From contig NZ_CAJCKW010000001.1 in assembly GCF_903970965.1 (NCBI RefSeq), forward strand, positions 248,001 through 312,000: a DNA stretch of 64,000 nucleotides, in the 5' to 3' direction. The position numbers and the translations under genes were made by a program. Below, in pieces: positions 8,573-16,753 of this stretch (positions within the stretch are counted from its first letter, which is position 1; every line of letters starts with the position of its first letter). The notes under the pieces were generated by a model. That model was not told where the DNA came from. It saw only the letters and a program-made list of their open reading frames with translations, and did no database searches. The DNA comes from Aureimonas sp. ME7 (GTDB taxonomy: Bacteria > Pseudomonadota > Alphaproteobacteria > Rhizobiales > Rhizobiaceae).

Positions 8573-9523
8573 ATGAACAGGCGTTCGTTCCTGTTGTCGT
8601 CGGCGGCCTTGGGCGCGTTCGCGCTGGCGCCGTCCATCGGTTCGGCTCAAGGGGCCAACCTCAAGGTCCTCGGCTCCGTGCCGAGCCTCACCTTCCCCTT
8701 CTTCGTTCACATGCTGAACCAGATCAAGGCGGAGGCCGCCGCGATCGGCGGGATCGACCTGATCGAAAGCGACGGCCAGAACTCGGCGCCCAAGCAGACG
8801 GGCGACGTCGAGGCGGCCGTGGTGCAGAGCGTCGATGCCATCGTCATCTCGCCGCTCGACGTGAACTCGCTGGCGCCCGCCGTGGAGCAGGCGGTGCAGG
8901 CCGGCATTCCGGTGGTGACCATCGATCGCCGGGTGGACGGGGTGGAGGGCATCCTCGCCCATGTCGGCGCCGACAATTCCAAGGGCGGCGAAGCGCAGGC
9001 GCAGGCGATCATGGCGGCCAAGCCGGACGGTGCCACCATCTTCCACCTCCAGGGCCAGCCGGGCGCGGGCCCCGCGATCGACCGGAACAAGGGCGTCCAC
9101 GCCGTTCTCGACGGGCAGGACAAGTACAAGATCGTCTTCGAGCAGACCGCCAACTTCGCGCGCGCCGAAGCCCTGTCGGTGACGGAAGCCGGCCTCACCG
9201 CCCACGGCAAGCCGGACGTCATCGTCTGCGCCAACGACGACATGGCGCTCGGCGCGCTCGAAGCCTGCACCGCCGCGGGCCACACGGACGTCCTGATCTA
9301 CGGGTTCGACGCGCTGCCGGAAGCGCTCGCGGCCGTTCGCGACGGCAAGCTCGCCGGCACGGTGGAGCAGTTCCCCGGCGAGCAGGCGCGCCGGGCGCTG
9401 CGCATCGCGGTGGACTTCGCCAAGACCAAGGTGAAGCCGGCCGAGACACAGGTCCTTCTCACCCCGATCGTCATCGGCAAGGACAATCTCGACAAGGCCG
9501 AGCGCCTCGGCGAAGCCGGCTGA
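8573..9523 (+). CDS. Sugar ABC transporter substrate-binding protein (RbsB/type I periplasmic binding)
   Basis: 316 residues. The N-terminus MNRRSFLLSSAALGAFALAP ending in GSAQG is a probable Tat-type signal peptide. The mature protein has the ribose-binding fold: QTGDVEAAVVQSVDAIVISPLDVNSL in the first lobe, IPVVTIDRRVDG, and then a second lobe with VICANDDMALGALEA and LIYGFDALPEAL. The ribosome site GGGAGGA precedes the ATG. It is the first gene of a binding protein-ATPase-permease operon. The substrate cannot be fixed from sequence; ribose-, fructose- or polyol-type sugars are all possible for this family. Confidence 0.92.
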   Translation: MNRRSFLLSSAALGAFALAPSIGSAQGANLKVLGSVPSLTFPFFVHMLNQIKAEAAAIGGIDLIESDGQNSAPKQTGDVEAAVVQSVDAIVISPLDVNSLAPAVEQAVQAGIPVVTIDRRVDGVEGILAHVGADNSKGGEAQAQAIMAAKPDGATIFHLQGQPGAGPAIDRNKGVHAVLDGQDKYKIVFEQTANFARAEALSVTEAGLTAHGKPDVIVCANDDMALGALEACTAAGHTDVLIYGFDALPEALAAVRDGKLAGTVEQFPGEQARRALRIAVDFAKTKVKPAETQVLLTPIVIGKDNLDKAERLGEAG

Positions 9524-9576
9524 CGGGAGCCGTTCCGCGCGGGTCGCCTTGCCAAGGCCCGCGCGGAACGCCGGAC

Positions 9577-11157
9577 ATGCTGAGCCCATCGTCGCCATCC
9601 GACGCGCCGCGCAACCGGCCGCTTCTCGAAATGCAGGGCATCGGCAAGGATTTTGCCGGCGTCCGGGCGCTCGACGACGTGTCGCTGCGCCTTTATCCCG
9701 GCGAGATTCTCGGCCTGATGGGCGAGAACGGGGCGGGCAAGTCGACGCTTCTGAAGATCCTGTCCGGCGTCCAGCCGCCCTCGCGCGGCGAGATCCGCAT
9801 CGACGGCGAGACCGTGCGGCTCGCCGACCCGGTCGAAGCGATGGCGCGCGGCATCGTGACGATCCACCAGGAACTCTCGCTGATCCCGACCTTGTCGGTG
9901 GCCGAGAACATCTTCGTCGGCCGGGCGCCGATCGGCCGGCTCGGTCTCGTCAGCTGGGGCGCGATGCGCGAAGCGGGTGCCCGCGCGATCGCGCGCGTCG
10001 GGCTCCGGCTCGACGTGCGCACGCCCGTCTCGGCGCTGTCGGTCGCCGAGCAGCAGATGGTGGAGATCGCGCGCGCCCTCTCGCTCCATTCGCGCGTCAT
10101 CGTCATGGACGAGCCGACCTCGGCCCTGTCCGAAGCCGAGGTCGTCCGGCTTCTTGCCATCATGCGCCGGCTGCGGGGCGAGGGCGTTTCGATCATGTTC
10201 GTGACCCACCGCCTGGAAGAAGCGTCGGCCGTGTGCGACCGGATGACGGTCTTGCGCGACGGGCGCCTCGCGGGCGAACTGACACGCGGCTCCGAGCCCA
10301 TCCCCGTGCCGGCCGTGATCGAGCGCATGGTGGGGCGGGCGGCGTCCGAACTCTACGCGCGGCCCGCCGAGCGCCCGGCGCCCGGCCCGGTGCGCCTGTC
10401 CATTCGCGGTCTGGCGACCCGGCGCAACCCGGACGCTCCGCACGCGATCGTCCTGCGCGGCGTCGACCTCGACGTGCGGGCGGGCGAAATCCTCGGCATC
10501 GCCGGGCTTGTCGGGTCGGGGCGCACGGAGCTCGCGCGCGCCATCTTCGGCGCCGACCCGATCGAGGCGGGCGAGATGCGCCTCGACGGCGAGCCGCTGG
10601 CGCCCGCTTCGCCGGCGGAGGCGATAGCGCAGGGGCTCGGGCTCGTTCCCGAAGACCGCAAGCATCAGGCGATCTTTCCCGCGCTCGGCATCCTGCCGAA
10701 CTTTTCCGTCGCCTCGCTTCGTGCCTATGCACAAGCGCTCGGCTTCATGGCCGAGCGGCGCGAGCGCGACGACCTGTCCCGCTATCGCCGGCTCCTGAAC
10801 ATCCGCATGGCGGGCCCCGAGCAGCCGATCGCCAGCCTTTCGGGCGGCAACCAGCAGAAGGTGATCCTCGCCCGTTGGCTGACGCTGGACCCCAAGGTGC
10901 TGCTCGTCGACGAGCCGACGCGCGGCGTCGATGTCGGCGCCAAGGCGGAAGTGCACCAGATCCTGGTGGCGCTCGCGGCGCGCGGGATCGCCGTCGTCGT
11001 GATCTCCTCGGAGCTGCCGGAAATCCTGGCGGTCAGCGACCGGATCGTCACCATGCGCGAGGGCCGCATCACCGGCGAGGTGCCGGGCGCGGGCGCGCGA
11101 GAAGAAGACCTCATGGCGCTGATGGCGCTGGGCCCGGGCGAGGAGGCGCGTTCATGA
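9577..11157 (+). CDS. Sugar ABC transporter ATP-binding protein, two ATPase domains (RbsA-like)
   Basis: 526 residues containing two tandem ABC ATPase domains, as in RbsA/MglA/XylG. The first has Walker A GENGAGKST at residues 49-57, the signature region LSVAEQQMVEIARAL and Walker B VIVMDEP. The second has a degenerate P-loop (GLVGSGRTELAR), the signature LSGGNQQK and Walker B VLLVDEPTRGVD. One competent and one degenerate P-loop is normal for this family. Its stop overlaps the permease start (ATGA). It energises uptake of the sugar bound by the preceding gene product. Confidence 0.95.
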   Translation: MLSPSSPSDAPRNRPLLEMQGIGKDFAGVRALDDVSLRLYPGEILGLMGENGAGKSTLLKILSGVQPPSRGEIRIDGETVRLADPVEAMARGIVTIHQELSLIPTLSVAENIFVGRAPIGRLGLVSWGAMREAGARAIARVGLRLDVRTPVSALSVAEQQMVEIARALSLHSRVIVMDEPTSALSEAEVVRLLAIMRRLRGEGVSIMFVTHRLEEASAVCDRMTVLRDGRLAGELTRGSEPIPVPAVIERMVGRAASELYARPAERPAPGPVRLSIRGLATRRNPDAPHAIVLRGVDLDVRAGEILGIAGLVGSGRTELARAIFGADPIEAGEMRLDGEPLAPASPAEAIAQGLGLVPEDRKHQAIFPALGILPNFSVASLRAYAQALGFMAERRERDDLSRYRRLLNIRMAGPEQPIASLSGGNQQKVILARWLTLDPKVLLVDEPTRGVDVGAKAEVHQILVALAARGIAVVVISSELPEILAVSDRIVTMREGRITGEVPGAGAREEDLMALMALGPGEEARS

Positions 11158-12167
11158 CGGCAGCGAGCGAAGAGGCGGCGCGCCGCCCGGTCAACGTCTT
11201 CCGCATCCTGAAGACCTTCGGGCCGCTTCTGTTTCTTCTGGTGCTGATGGTGGTCTTCGCCCTCGTCAACCCGAACTTCCTCAATCCGACCAACCTCTTC
11301 AACGTCCTGCGCCAGATCTCGATCACCGGGCTGATCGCGCTCGGCATGACCTTCGTGATCCTGACGGCGGGCATCGACCTGTCGGTCGGCTCGCTGGTGG
11401 CCTTGAGCGGCATGGTGGCGGCGGTGGTCGCCAAGGGCGGGGCGGCCAACACCCTGTCGCTCGGGGCGGCGGGGGGCGGCGGCTATGGCTGGTTCGCCGC
11501 ACTTCTGGCCGCGCTTCTCGTCGGCACGGTGTGCGGCGGGGTGCAGGGGCTTCTCATCACCCGCCTCAAGGTTCCGCCCTTCGTGGTGACGCTGGGCGGG
11601 CTCACCATCTTTCGCGGGCTGACGCTGACCTTGTCCAACGGCGGGCCGATCTCGGGCTTCGACGCTTCCATGCGCTGGTTCGGGACCGGCCTCGTCGGCC
11701 CCGTGCCGGTGCCGGTGATCGTCTTCGCCGTCGCCGCCCTCCTGTGCCACGTCGTCCTGCGCTACACGCGCTACGGGCGCTCGGTCTATGCGGTGGGCGG
11801 CAACCCGGAGGCGGCGCGCCTGTCCGGCCTTCGCGTCGATGCGATCCTCGTCTCCGTCTATGTGATCGTCGGCTTCTTCTGCGGCCTCGCCGCCTTCGTC
11901 CTGTCGGCGCGGCTGAACTCGGCCGAGGCGGTCGCCGGCATCGGCTACGAGCTGACCGTGATCTCGGCCGTGGTGATCGGCGGCACCAGCCTCTTCGGCG
12001 GGGTCGGCACGGTCGGGGGGACGGTGGTCGGAGCCGCGCTGATCGGGGTTCTCGTCAACGGGCTCGTCCTCAACAACGTCTCGTCCTACACGCAGCAGGT
12101 GGTGATCGGCGCGATCCTGATCCTCGCCGTCGCCTTCGACCGCTGGCTGAAGACGCGGGCGCGCTAG
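11154..12167 (+). CDS. Sugar ABC transporter permease (RbsC-like)
   Basis: 337 residues and very hydrophobic, with about nine to ten membrane segments. Family motifs are ALGMTFVILTAGIDLSVGS, RLKVPPFVVTLGGLTIFRGL, YAVGGNPEAARLSGLRV and the closing GTVVGAALIGVLVNGLVL. These match BPD_transp_2 permeases of the RbsC/FrcC/XylH group. It overlaps the ATPase gene by 4 nt and completes the importer. No regulator or sugar-catabolic gene is adjacent, so the substrate remains open. Confidence 0.94.
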   Translation: MTAASEEAARRPVNVFRILKTFGPLLFLLVLMVVFALVNPNFLNPTNLFNVLRQISITGLIALGMTFVILTAGIDLSVGSLVALSGMVAAVVAKGGAANTLSLGAAGGGGYGWFAALLAALLVGTVCGGVQGLLITRLKVPPFVVTLGGLTIFRGLTLTLSNGGPISGFDASMRWFGTGLVGPVPVPVIVFAVAALLCHVVLRYTRYGRSVYAVGGNPEAARLSGLRVDAILVSVYVIVGFFCGLAAFVLSARLNSAEAVAGIGYELTVISAVVIGGTSLFGGVGTVGGTVVGAALIGVLVNGLVLNNVSSYTQQVVIGAILILAVAFDRWLKTRAR

Positions 12168-12354
12168 GAGCGGTTTTCGGGATCCTGCCCGAGGAACCGG
12201 CACTCCGGCGGCCTAGGGCGAAGCCGGGCAGGGGATCCGATTCCCGGCGGACCACTTGGCGCCGAGGAAGAGGCGCCCCCCATCGTCCTCGAACGAATCG
12301 CAACTCCGCCCGTGCGTGGAACTCCTCCGGACGCCAGCGACGGGGAAGGCCGAC

Positions 12355-12387
12355 GCGAAAACGGGAGGCCCTTGGCGGACCTCCCGT
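12355..12387 (-). terminator. Rho-independent terminator downstream of the mucR-like gene
   Basis: On the minus strand a perfect 8-bp stem (ACGGGAGG/CCTCCCGT, loop of 11 nt) at 12361-12387 is followed directly by TTTTCGC. It lies 30 nt past the stop of the MucR gene and so fits as its terminator. Confidence 0.75.
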
Positions 12388-12417
12388 TGGCTTGTTCCAT
12401 GGTTGCGCGTCGCGGCG

Positions 12418-13158
12418 TCAGGCGGCGGCTGCATCCTTCTTGGCCGCGCGGCGGCGCTTGGGCGTCTTCGCCTCGTCGCTCGCCTCGGGCTCGGACGCGT
12501 CGTCCGCCTCGGCCTTCGCCGGGCTCTTGGCCTTGGCGGTTCGCCCCTTCGGCTTCGCGGGAGCCTTGGCGTCCTCCGCCTCGATCGGCTCGCTCGCCAC
12601 GGCCTCGCTCTCGGCATCCTGGCTCTTGGCGGCCCGGCCGCGCTTGGGTGCCTTCGGCTCTTCCGCCGGTGCGGGCTCGGGCGGCTGCGTGCCCACCGGC
12701 TCGCTCGCGGCCTCGATCTCGAGTTCCACCAGTTCCTCGAGCTCGGGCTCCGGCAGAGCCTTGCGGCCGAGGCCGATGCTTTTTGCCAGCTCCGAACGCT
12801 TGGCCGCATAGTTCGCCGCCACCATCGGATAGTCGGCCGGCAGGCCCCACTTCTGGCGATAGGCTTCGGGCGACAGGTCGTAATGCGTCTTCAGGTGGCG
12901 CTTCAGCGACTTGAACTGCTTTCCGTCCTCCAAGCAGATCAAGTAGTCCGGCGTCACGGATTTCTTGACCGAAACGGCGGGAACCAGAGGAGCGGCAGGG
13001 CTCGGTTCGCTTTCCTTGGACGCACCGAAGTCGAGGCTGTCGTAGACGATGCCGATCAGGGGCGCGAGATCGTCTCGCGTCACGTGATTCTTGCTGACAT
13101 AGGCCTTCACGATCTGAGCGGTCAGATGGCGACGCGAAACGTCCTTGCTGGTGTCCAT
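12418..13158 (-). CDS. MucR/Ros family regulator with a long Lys/Ala/Pro-rich C-terminal tail
   Basis: 246 residues from the ATG at 13158, which has an AGAGG ribosome site. Residues 1-130 are a normal MucR: SRRHLTAQIVKAYVSKNHV, then the zinc-finger-like segment CLEDGKQFKSLKRHLKTH (Cys75, Asp78, His88, His92) and SPEAYRQKWGLPADYPMVA. Asp in place of the second Cys is known in rhizobial MucR proteins. The family usually ends near 140-150 residues. Here about 110 residues of acidic Glu/Ala/Pro segments with basic patches (PKRGRAAK, KPKGRTAKAK, PKRRRAAKK) follow, resembling histone H1 tails. MucR proteins bind AT-rich DNA and act as global silencers. A frame extension to 13293 is unlikely to be translated. 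Confidence 0.92.
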   Translation of the reverse strand: MDTSKDVSRRHLTAQIVKAYVSKNHVTRDDLAPLIGIVYDSLDFGASKESEPSPAAPLVPAVSVKKSVTPDYLICLEDGKQFKSLKRHLKTHYDLSPEAYRQKWGLPADYPMVAANYAAKRSELAKSIGLGRKALPEPELEELVELEIEAASEPVGTQPPEPAPAEEPKAPKRGRAAKSQDAESEAVASEPIEAEDAKAPAKPKGRTAKAKSPAKAEADDASEPEASDEAKTPKRRRAAKKDAAAA

Positions 13159-13460
13159 TTCATCCTCTCGAAGTTTCGCGAACGAATAGCCCAGACAAGT
13201 ATATGGGTCCACATGTTTATGATTGATCGAGGTGAGCGACAAATTTTGCTTGTCCTCTTGCGAAGCTTTCATGTCGTTGATCGATTTTTGCAATCACACC
13301 GTGTGAAAAGGCCGGCAGACGGTTCGACTGGAGCGGCGACCGGCGGGGGCGTCCTGCATCCGCGAGCGAAAGCGCATGCCTGTCATGCATTCCCGCCCAT
13401 GGTGGTCGTCACAGTTTCGTGCTGATGCTCGGGGCGATTCGCTCTGGATACCTTACGTTC
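13159..13460. other. Divergent intergenic region between the mucR-like and MFS genes
   Basis: About 300 nt with no recognised gene. The half nearest mucR is clearly AT-richer than the rest of the window, with T-runs and the minus-strand -10-like hexamer TATACT at 13199-13204; no convincing -35 was found. This composition suits MucR autoregulation, which is known in rhizobia, but no specific operator can be named. Confidence 0.4.
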
Positions 13461-14684
13461 ATGTCAGCTCCCTCCGTCGCCGCCGATTCCCTGAACGCCA
13501 GCATCGGATCGCAGCCGCGCGCGCCTCGGGTCGGTCTGGCGCTGGCCTCGCTGTCGCTCGGCTCCTTCGTGATCGGTGCGGGCGAGTTCGGCATCATGGG
13601 GCTCCTGCCCACCATCGCGCGCGATCTCGGCGTCTCCATTCCCCAGGCCGGCCTGCTGGTGACCGGCTATGCGCTCGGCGTCGTGTTCGGCGCGCCGCTG
13701 CTCGCCGTCCTTACCTCCCGCTGGGAGCGCCGACGCACCCTGTTCATGCTGGCCACGATCTTCGTGATCGGCAATCTCGCCTGCGCGCTCAGCCCCACCT
13801 ACGAACTCCTGATGGCCGCGCGCCTCTTCACCGCGCTCGCCCACGGCGCCTTCTTCGGCATCGGCGCGGTGCTGGCCGCCGAGATCGCCGCGCCCGGCAA
13901 GGAAGCGCAGGCCATCTCCATGATGTTCGTCGGCATGACGCTCGCCAACGTCTTCGGCGTGCCGCTCGGCACCATGGTGGGGCAGGCCTTCGGCTGGCGC
14001 TCGGCCTTTCTTGCGGTCACGGGGCTCGCCGCCGTCACCGCCATTTCCATCGCTCTTTTCGTGCCGACCAGCCATCCGCGCCCGGGCGTTCGCTTCCGCG
14101 ACGAGATGCGGGCTCTCGGGCGGCCGCCCGTGCTCCTCGCCATGCTGCTCAGCGTTCTCGCCTCCTCCGCACTCTTCGCGCTCTACACCTATATCGCGCC
14201 GCTGCTCGAAACCGAGACCGGCCTCGCCCCGACCTCGATCCCCTATCTCCTCTTCGTGCTCGGAACCGGCATGACCATCGGCAATCTCGCCGGCGCGCGT
14301 CTGGCCGACTGGAAGCTGATGCCCTCCATCATGGGCCTCTTCGCCGCCATGGCCTGCATCCTCACCGCGATCCACTTCTTCGCCGGTAGCGCCATCCCCA
14401 TGATCGCCCTGATGCTGCTCTGGGGCGCCGTCGTGTTCGGCCTCACCTCGCCGATCCAGATGCGCATCGTCGCCACCGCGCAAGGGGCGCGCAATCTCGC
14501 CTCCACCATCAACCAGAGCGCCTTCAACCTCGGCAACGCCTTCGGCGCATGGCTCGGCGCCGCCCTGATCTCCGCGGGCTTCGGCTACGACACCCTGCCG
14601 CTCGCCTCCGCCGCCCTCGCGCTCGCAGCGCTCGCCGTCGCGGCCTACAGCTGGCGCATGGACAAGCGCGCGGCGGGGGAATGA
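13461..14684 (+). CDS. MFS transporter, DHA1 family (AraJ/YdhP-like)
   Basis: About 407 residues with twelve predicted membrane helices. Early motifs are SLGSFVIGAGEFGIMGLLPTIA and GYALGVVFGAPLLAVLTSRWERRRTL (the helix 2-3 loop, motif A-like). Then come GAFFGIGAVLAAEI and the SPIQMRIVATAQGARNLASTINQSAFNLGNAFGAWLG segment typical of AraJ/YdhP exporters. The start at 13461 (MSAPSVA) is chosen over 13419 because the upstream residues are not family-like; neither has a strong ribosome site. Family members export sugars, purines or drugs; the substrate here is unknown. The gene ends at a dispersed repeat. Confidence 0.88.
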   Translation: MSAPSVAADSLNASIGSQPRAPRVGLALASLSLGSFVIGAGEFGIMGLLPTIARDLGVSIPQAGLLVTGYALGVVFGAPLLAVLTSRWERRRTLFMLATIFVIGNLACALSPTYELLMAARLFTALAHGAFFGIGAVLAAEIAAPGKEAQAISMMFVGMTLANVFGVPLGTMVGQAFGWRSAFLAVTGLAAVTAISIALFVPTSHPRPGVRFRDEMRALGRPPVLLAMLLSVLASSALFALYTYIAPLLETETGLAPTSIPYLLFVLGTGMTIGNLAGARLADWKLMPSIMGLFAAMACILTAIHFFAGSAIPMIALMLLWGAVVFGLTSPIQMRIVATAQGARNLASTINQSAFNLGNAFGAWLGAALISAGFGYDTLPLASAALALAALAVAAYSWRMDKRAAGE

Positions 14685-14686
14685 TC

Positions 14687-14848
14687 GCAGGGGTTCCACC
14701 CCTGCACCCCGCCAGGGGAAATGATTTCCCCTGGACCCCTCATCTTGCATGACAACAAAAAGGGGGCCGCGGGCCCCCTTTTTGTTGTCAAAAGAAAAGA
14801 AGGGTCCGGGAATTCATTCCCGGATGGGGGCCGGGGCGATAGCCCCGC
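14687..14848. repeat. Composite palindromic repeat, copy 1
   Basis: A chain of inverted repeats in the convergent gap between the MFS and OmpA genes. In order: a hairpin at 14687-14705 (GCAGGGG/CCCCTGC), a perfect 23-nt palindrome at 14712-14734 centred on AAATGATTT, a perfect 19-bp hairpin with a GCG loop at 14750-14790, a CCGGGAA/TTCCCGG hairpin near 14806-14823, and GGGGC-GATA-GCCCC at 14833-14846. The flanks match copy 2 at 59.75-59.92 kb nearly base for base, but the 19-bp hairpin does not. That hairpin, with A and T runs at its base, could also end transcription in both directions. Confidence 0.85.
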
Positions 14849-14869
14849 AATCCCTACCCGTTGCCCCGC

Positions 14870-15532
14870 TCAGCCTGCCTGCAGCGGCGAGATGGAGATT
14901 TCGACGCGGCGGTTCTGGGCGCGGCCGGCTTCCGACTGGTTGGAGGCGACGGGGCGGCTCATGCCGTAGCCTTGCGTGTTGAGGCGGCGCGGGTTGACGC
15001 CCTGGCTGGCGAGGAACTGCGACACGGAGGATGCGCGGCGCTGGGACAGGGCGAAGTTGTAGCCTTCGCCACCGACATTGTCGGTATGGCCGGCGACGTC
15101 GACGATCGACTGGTCGTACTTGTTGAGCACGATCGAGACCGACTGGAGCACGGGGTAGAATTCCGAGCGGACTTGGTCCTGATTGGTGTCGAAGGTGATG
15201 TTGGAGGGCATGTTGAGGATGATCCGGTCGCCCTGGCGGGTGACGGACACGCCGGTGCCCTGGAGCTGGGCGCGAAGATCCGCCTCCTGGCGGTCCATGT
15301 AGGCGCCGATGCCGCCGCCGCCGATGGCGCCGATGCCGGCCCCGATCAAGGCGGCGCGGCCGGGGTCGCTGCCGGTGGCGCGGCCGACGAGATAGCCGCC
15401 GAGCGCGCCGGCGCCCGCGCCGATGCCGAGACCCCCGGCGGTGTTCGAGATCTTCTGTTCGCCGGTATAGGGGTCGGTGGTGCAGCCCGACAGGAGGCCG
15501 ACGCTAAGCGCGACGAGAACAAGCTTCTTCAT
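14870..15532 (-). CDS. OmpA family lipoprotein with glycine-zipper segment
   Basis: 220 residues. The signal peptide MKKLVLVALSVGLLSGC carries a lipobox (LSGC), so Cys17 is the likely lipidated residue and the protein should anchor in the outer membrane. A Gly-rich glycine-zipper stretch follows at about 33-78. The C-terminal 110 residues form an OmpA peptidoglycan-binding domain with ITFDTNQDQV, VDVAGHTDNVGGEGYNFALSQRRA (the Asp and Arg that bind diaminopimelate) and the terminal NRRVEI. This architecture is the YiaD-like class. It probably tethers the outer membrane to the cell wall. The gene is single and convergent with the MFS gene. Confidence 0.93.
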   Translation of the reverse strand: MKKLVLVALSVGLLSGCTTDPYTGEQKISNTAGGLGIGAGAGALGGYLVGRATGSDPGRAALIGAGIGAIGGGGIGAYMDRQEADLRAQLQGTGVSVTRQGDRIILNMPSNITFDTNQDQVRSEFYPVLQSVSIVLNKYDQSIVDVAGHTDNVGGEGYNFALSQRRASSVSQFLASQGVNPRRLNTQGYGMSRPVASNQSEAGRAQNRRVEISISPLQAG

Positions 15533-15771
15533 GACGGATTCCAGCCTTCCGATGGTCCGGGGCCCATTCGATCGAGGCCCTCGTTGGTCGTTGGGAAGGG
15601 GTTAGAAAACAGTCAAGGCTGGATTGGGGCTGGGACGGCGCATTTCCTGCGCGACGCGAAAAAACCTGTCGATCGTGTCTTGCCTGTCGCCTGCCGTGCC
15701 GCCCGGCGTTTTCCGGCGGGAGGATCGTTCTATGTTCCGGGTCGCATGGGTCGTCGGTTCGAGGAGGGAGC

Positions 15772-16737
15772 ATGAGGACGCGGTACGGAGCGGCTACTCT
15801 GGCCTTCCTCGCCGGGATCGCAACCGGGAGAGGAGAGATCACCATGGCCGAGGAACCGATGGTGGTCGCCATCGAGGACGCGGGACAGCCGAGCGGCGAG
15901 ACCGATTTCCGGACGCGGGTGGAGCGCATGCGCGCCACGCTTGACGACGCCAACGCCCGGTTCAGCGCGAGCGCGGCCGTGGCCGAATTGAACGCGCTGC
16001 GCGCCTATGCCGGCACCCGGCCGGAGCTTCTGCCCGAGCGGCGCGAAATCCTGTCGATGATCGGTGCGATCGCCTCGCGCTCGTCCTTGATGGAGTTCGA
16101 GGACGGGCTGGAGCCCTTGCGCGAGTTGATGATTTTGGGGGAGGGCGATACGCGCTCGCCCAAGCGGCGCCTCAACGACCACTACACTTATGCCGAGCTG
16201 GCCGCCGGCCAGGCGTGGCTTCCCGGCCATTCGGGGGGACATGCGCTGGCCGCCGAACATTATGGCCTGGCCGCGGCGCTGGCCGACGGACTTCCGGACT
16301 ATACGGACGACCAGCGTGCCGGCATGCGCGAGAAGCAGGCCTACGAACTCCACGAGGCCGGGCGCTACGAGGAGGCGCTGGCGGTGAACCGGGATGTCCT
16401 ATCCGAGGGCGAGCGCCTGTTCGGAGCGGAGGACGCCAAGCTCAAGACCGTTCTCACCAACATCGCCCAGAACCTCCATGCCATGGAGCGCAAGGCGGAG
16501 GCGGAGCCCTATCTCGTCCGCGTGCAGGGGATCGCGGAAGTCGGGGAGGATATCGAGACCGTTCAGGACATGTTGTTCCAACGCGGGGTGCTGGCCTTCG
16601 AACTCGGGCAGCCGGCCGAAGCGCGCGCCTTCATGCGCGAGCGGATCGCACGCTTGGAGGCAGCGGGTGATCCGGAACTCCTGGCGACCGCCAAGGAGGA
16701 CTACGCCGAACTGGAACGGCGTTTGTCCAAACCCTGA
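15772..16737 (+). CDS. TPR-repeat protein of unknown function, probably exported
   Basis: 321 residues. A weak signal-like N-terminus (MRTRYGAATLAFLAGIATG) precedes a helical protein whose second half contains tetratricopeptide-like repeats. Examples are YEEALAVNRDVLSEGERLFGAEDAKLKTVLTNIAQNLHAMERKAEAEPYLVRV and ELGQPAEARAFMRERIARLEAAGD. The ATG follows GAGGGAGC. I do not recognise a specific family. TPR proteins mediate protein contacts, so an adaptor role is possible. It is transcribed away from the OmpA gene and converges on the next MFS gene. Confidence 0.7.
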   Translation: MRTRYGAATLAFLAGIATGRGEITMAEEPMVVAIEDAGQPSGETDFRTRVERMRATLDDANARFSASAAVAELNALRAYAGTRPELLPERREILSMIGAIASRSSLMEFEDGLEPLRELMILGEGDTRSPKRRLNDHYTYAELAAGQAWLPGHSGGHALAAEHYGLAAALADGLPDYTDDQRAGMREKQAYELHEAGRYEEALAVNRDVLSEGERLFGAEDAKLKTVLTNIAQNLHAMERKAEAEPYLVRVQGIAEVGEDIETVQDMLFQRGVLAFELGQPAEARAFMRERIARLEAAGDPELLATAKEDYAELERRLSKP

Positions 16738-16753
16738 GCGGGCGACGCCCCGT

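Noticed and set aside
14750-14790. The 19-bp hairpin as a simple terminator of the MFS gene
   Set aside because: It may well terminate transcription, but it sits inside a larger repeat whose flanks recur at 59.8 kb, so a plain terminator does not explain the structure.
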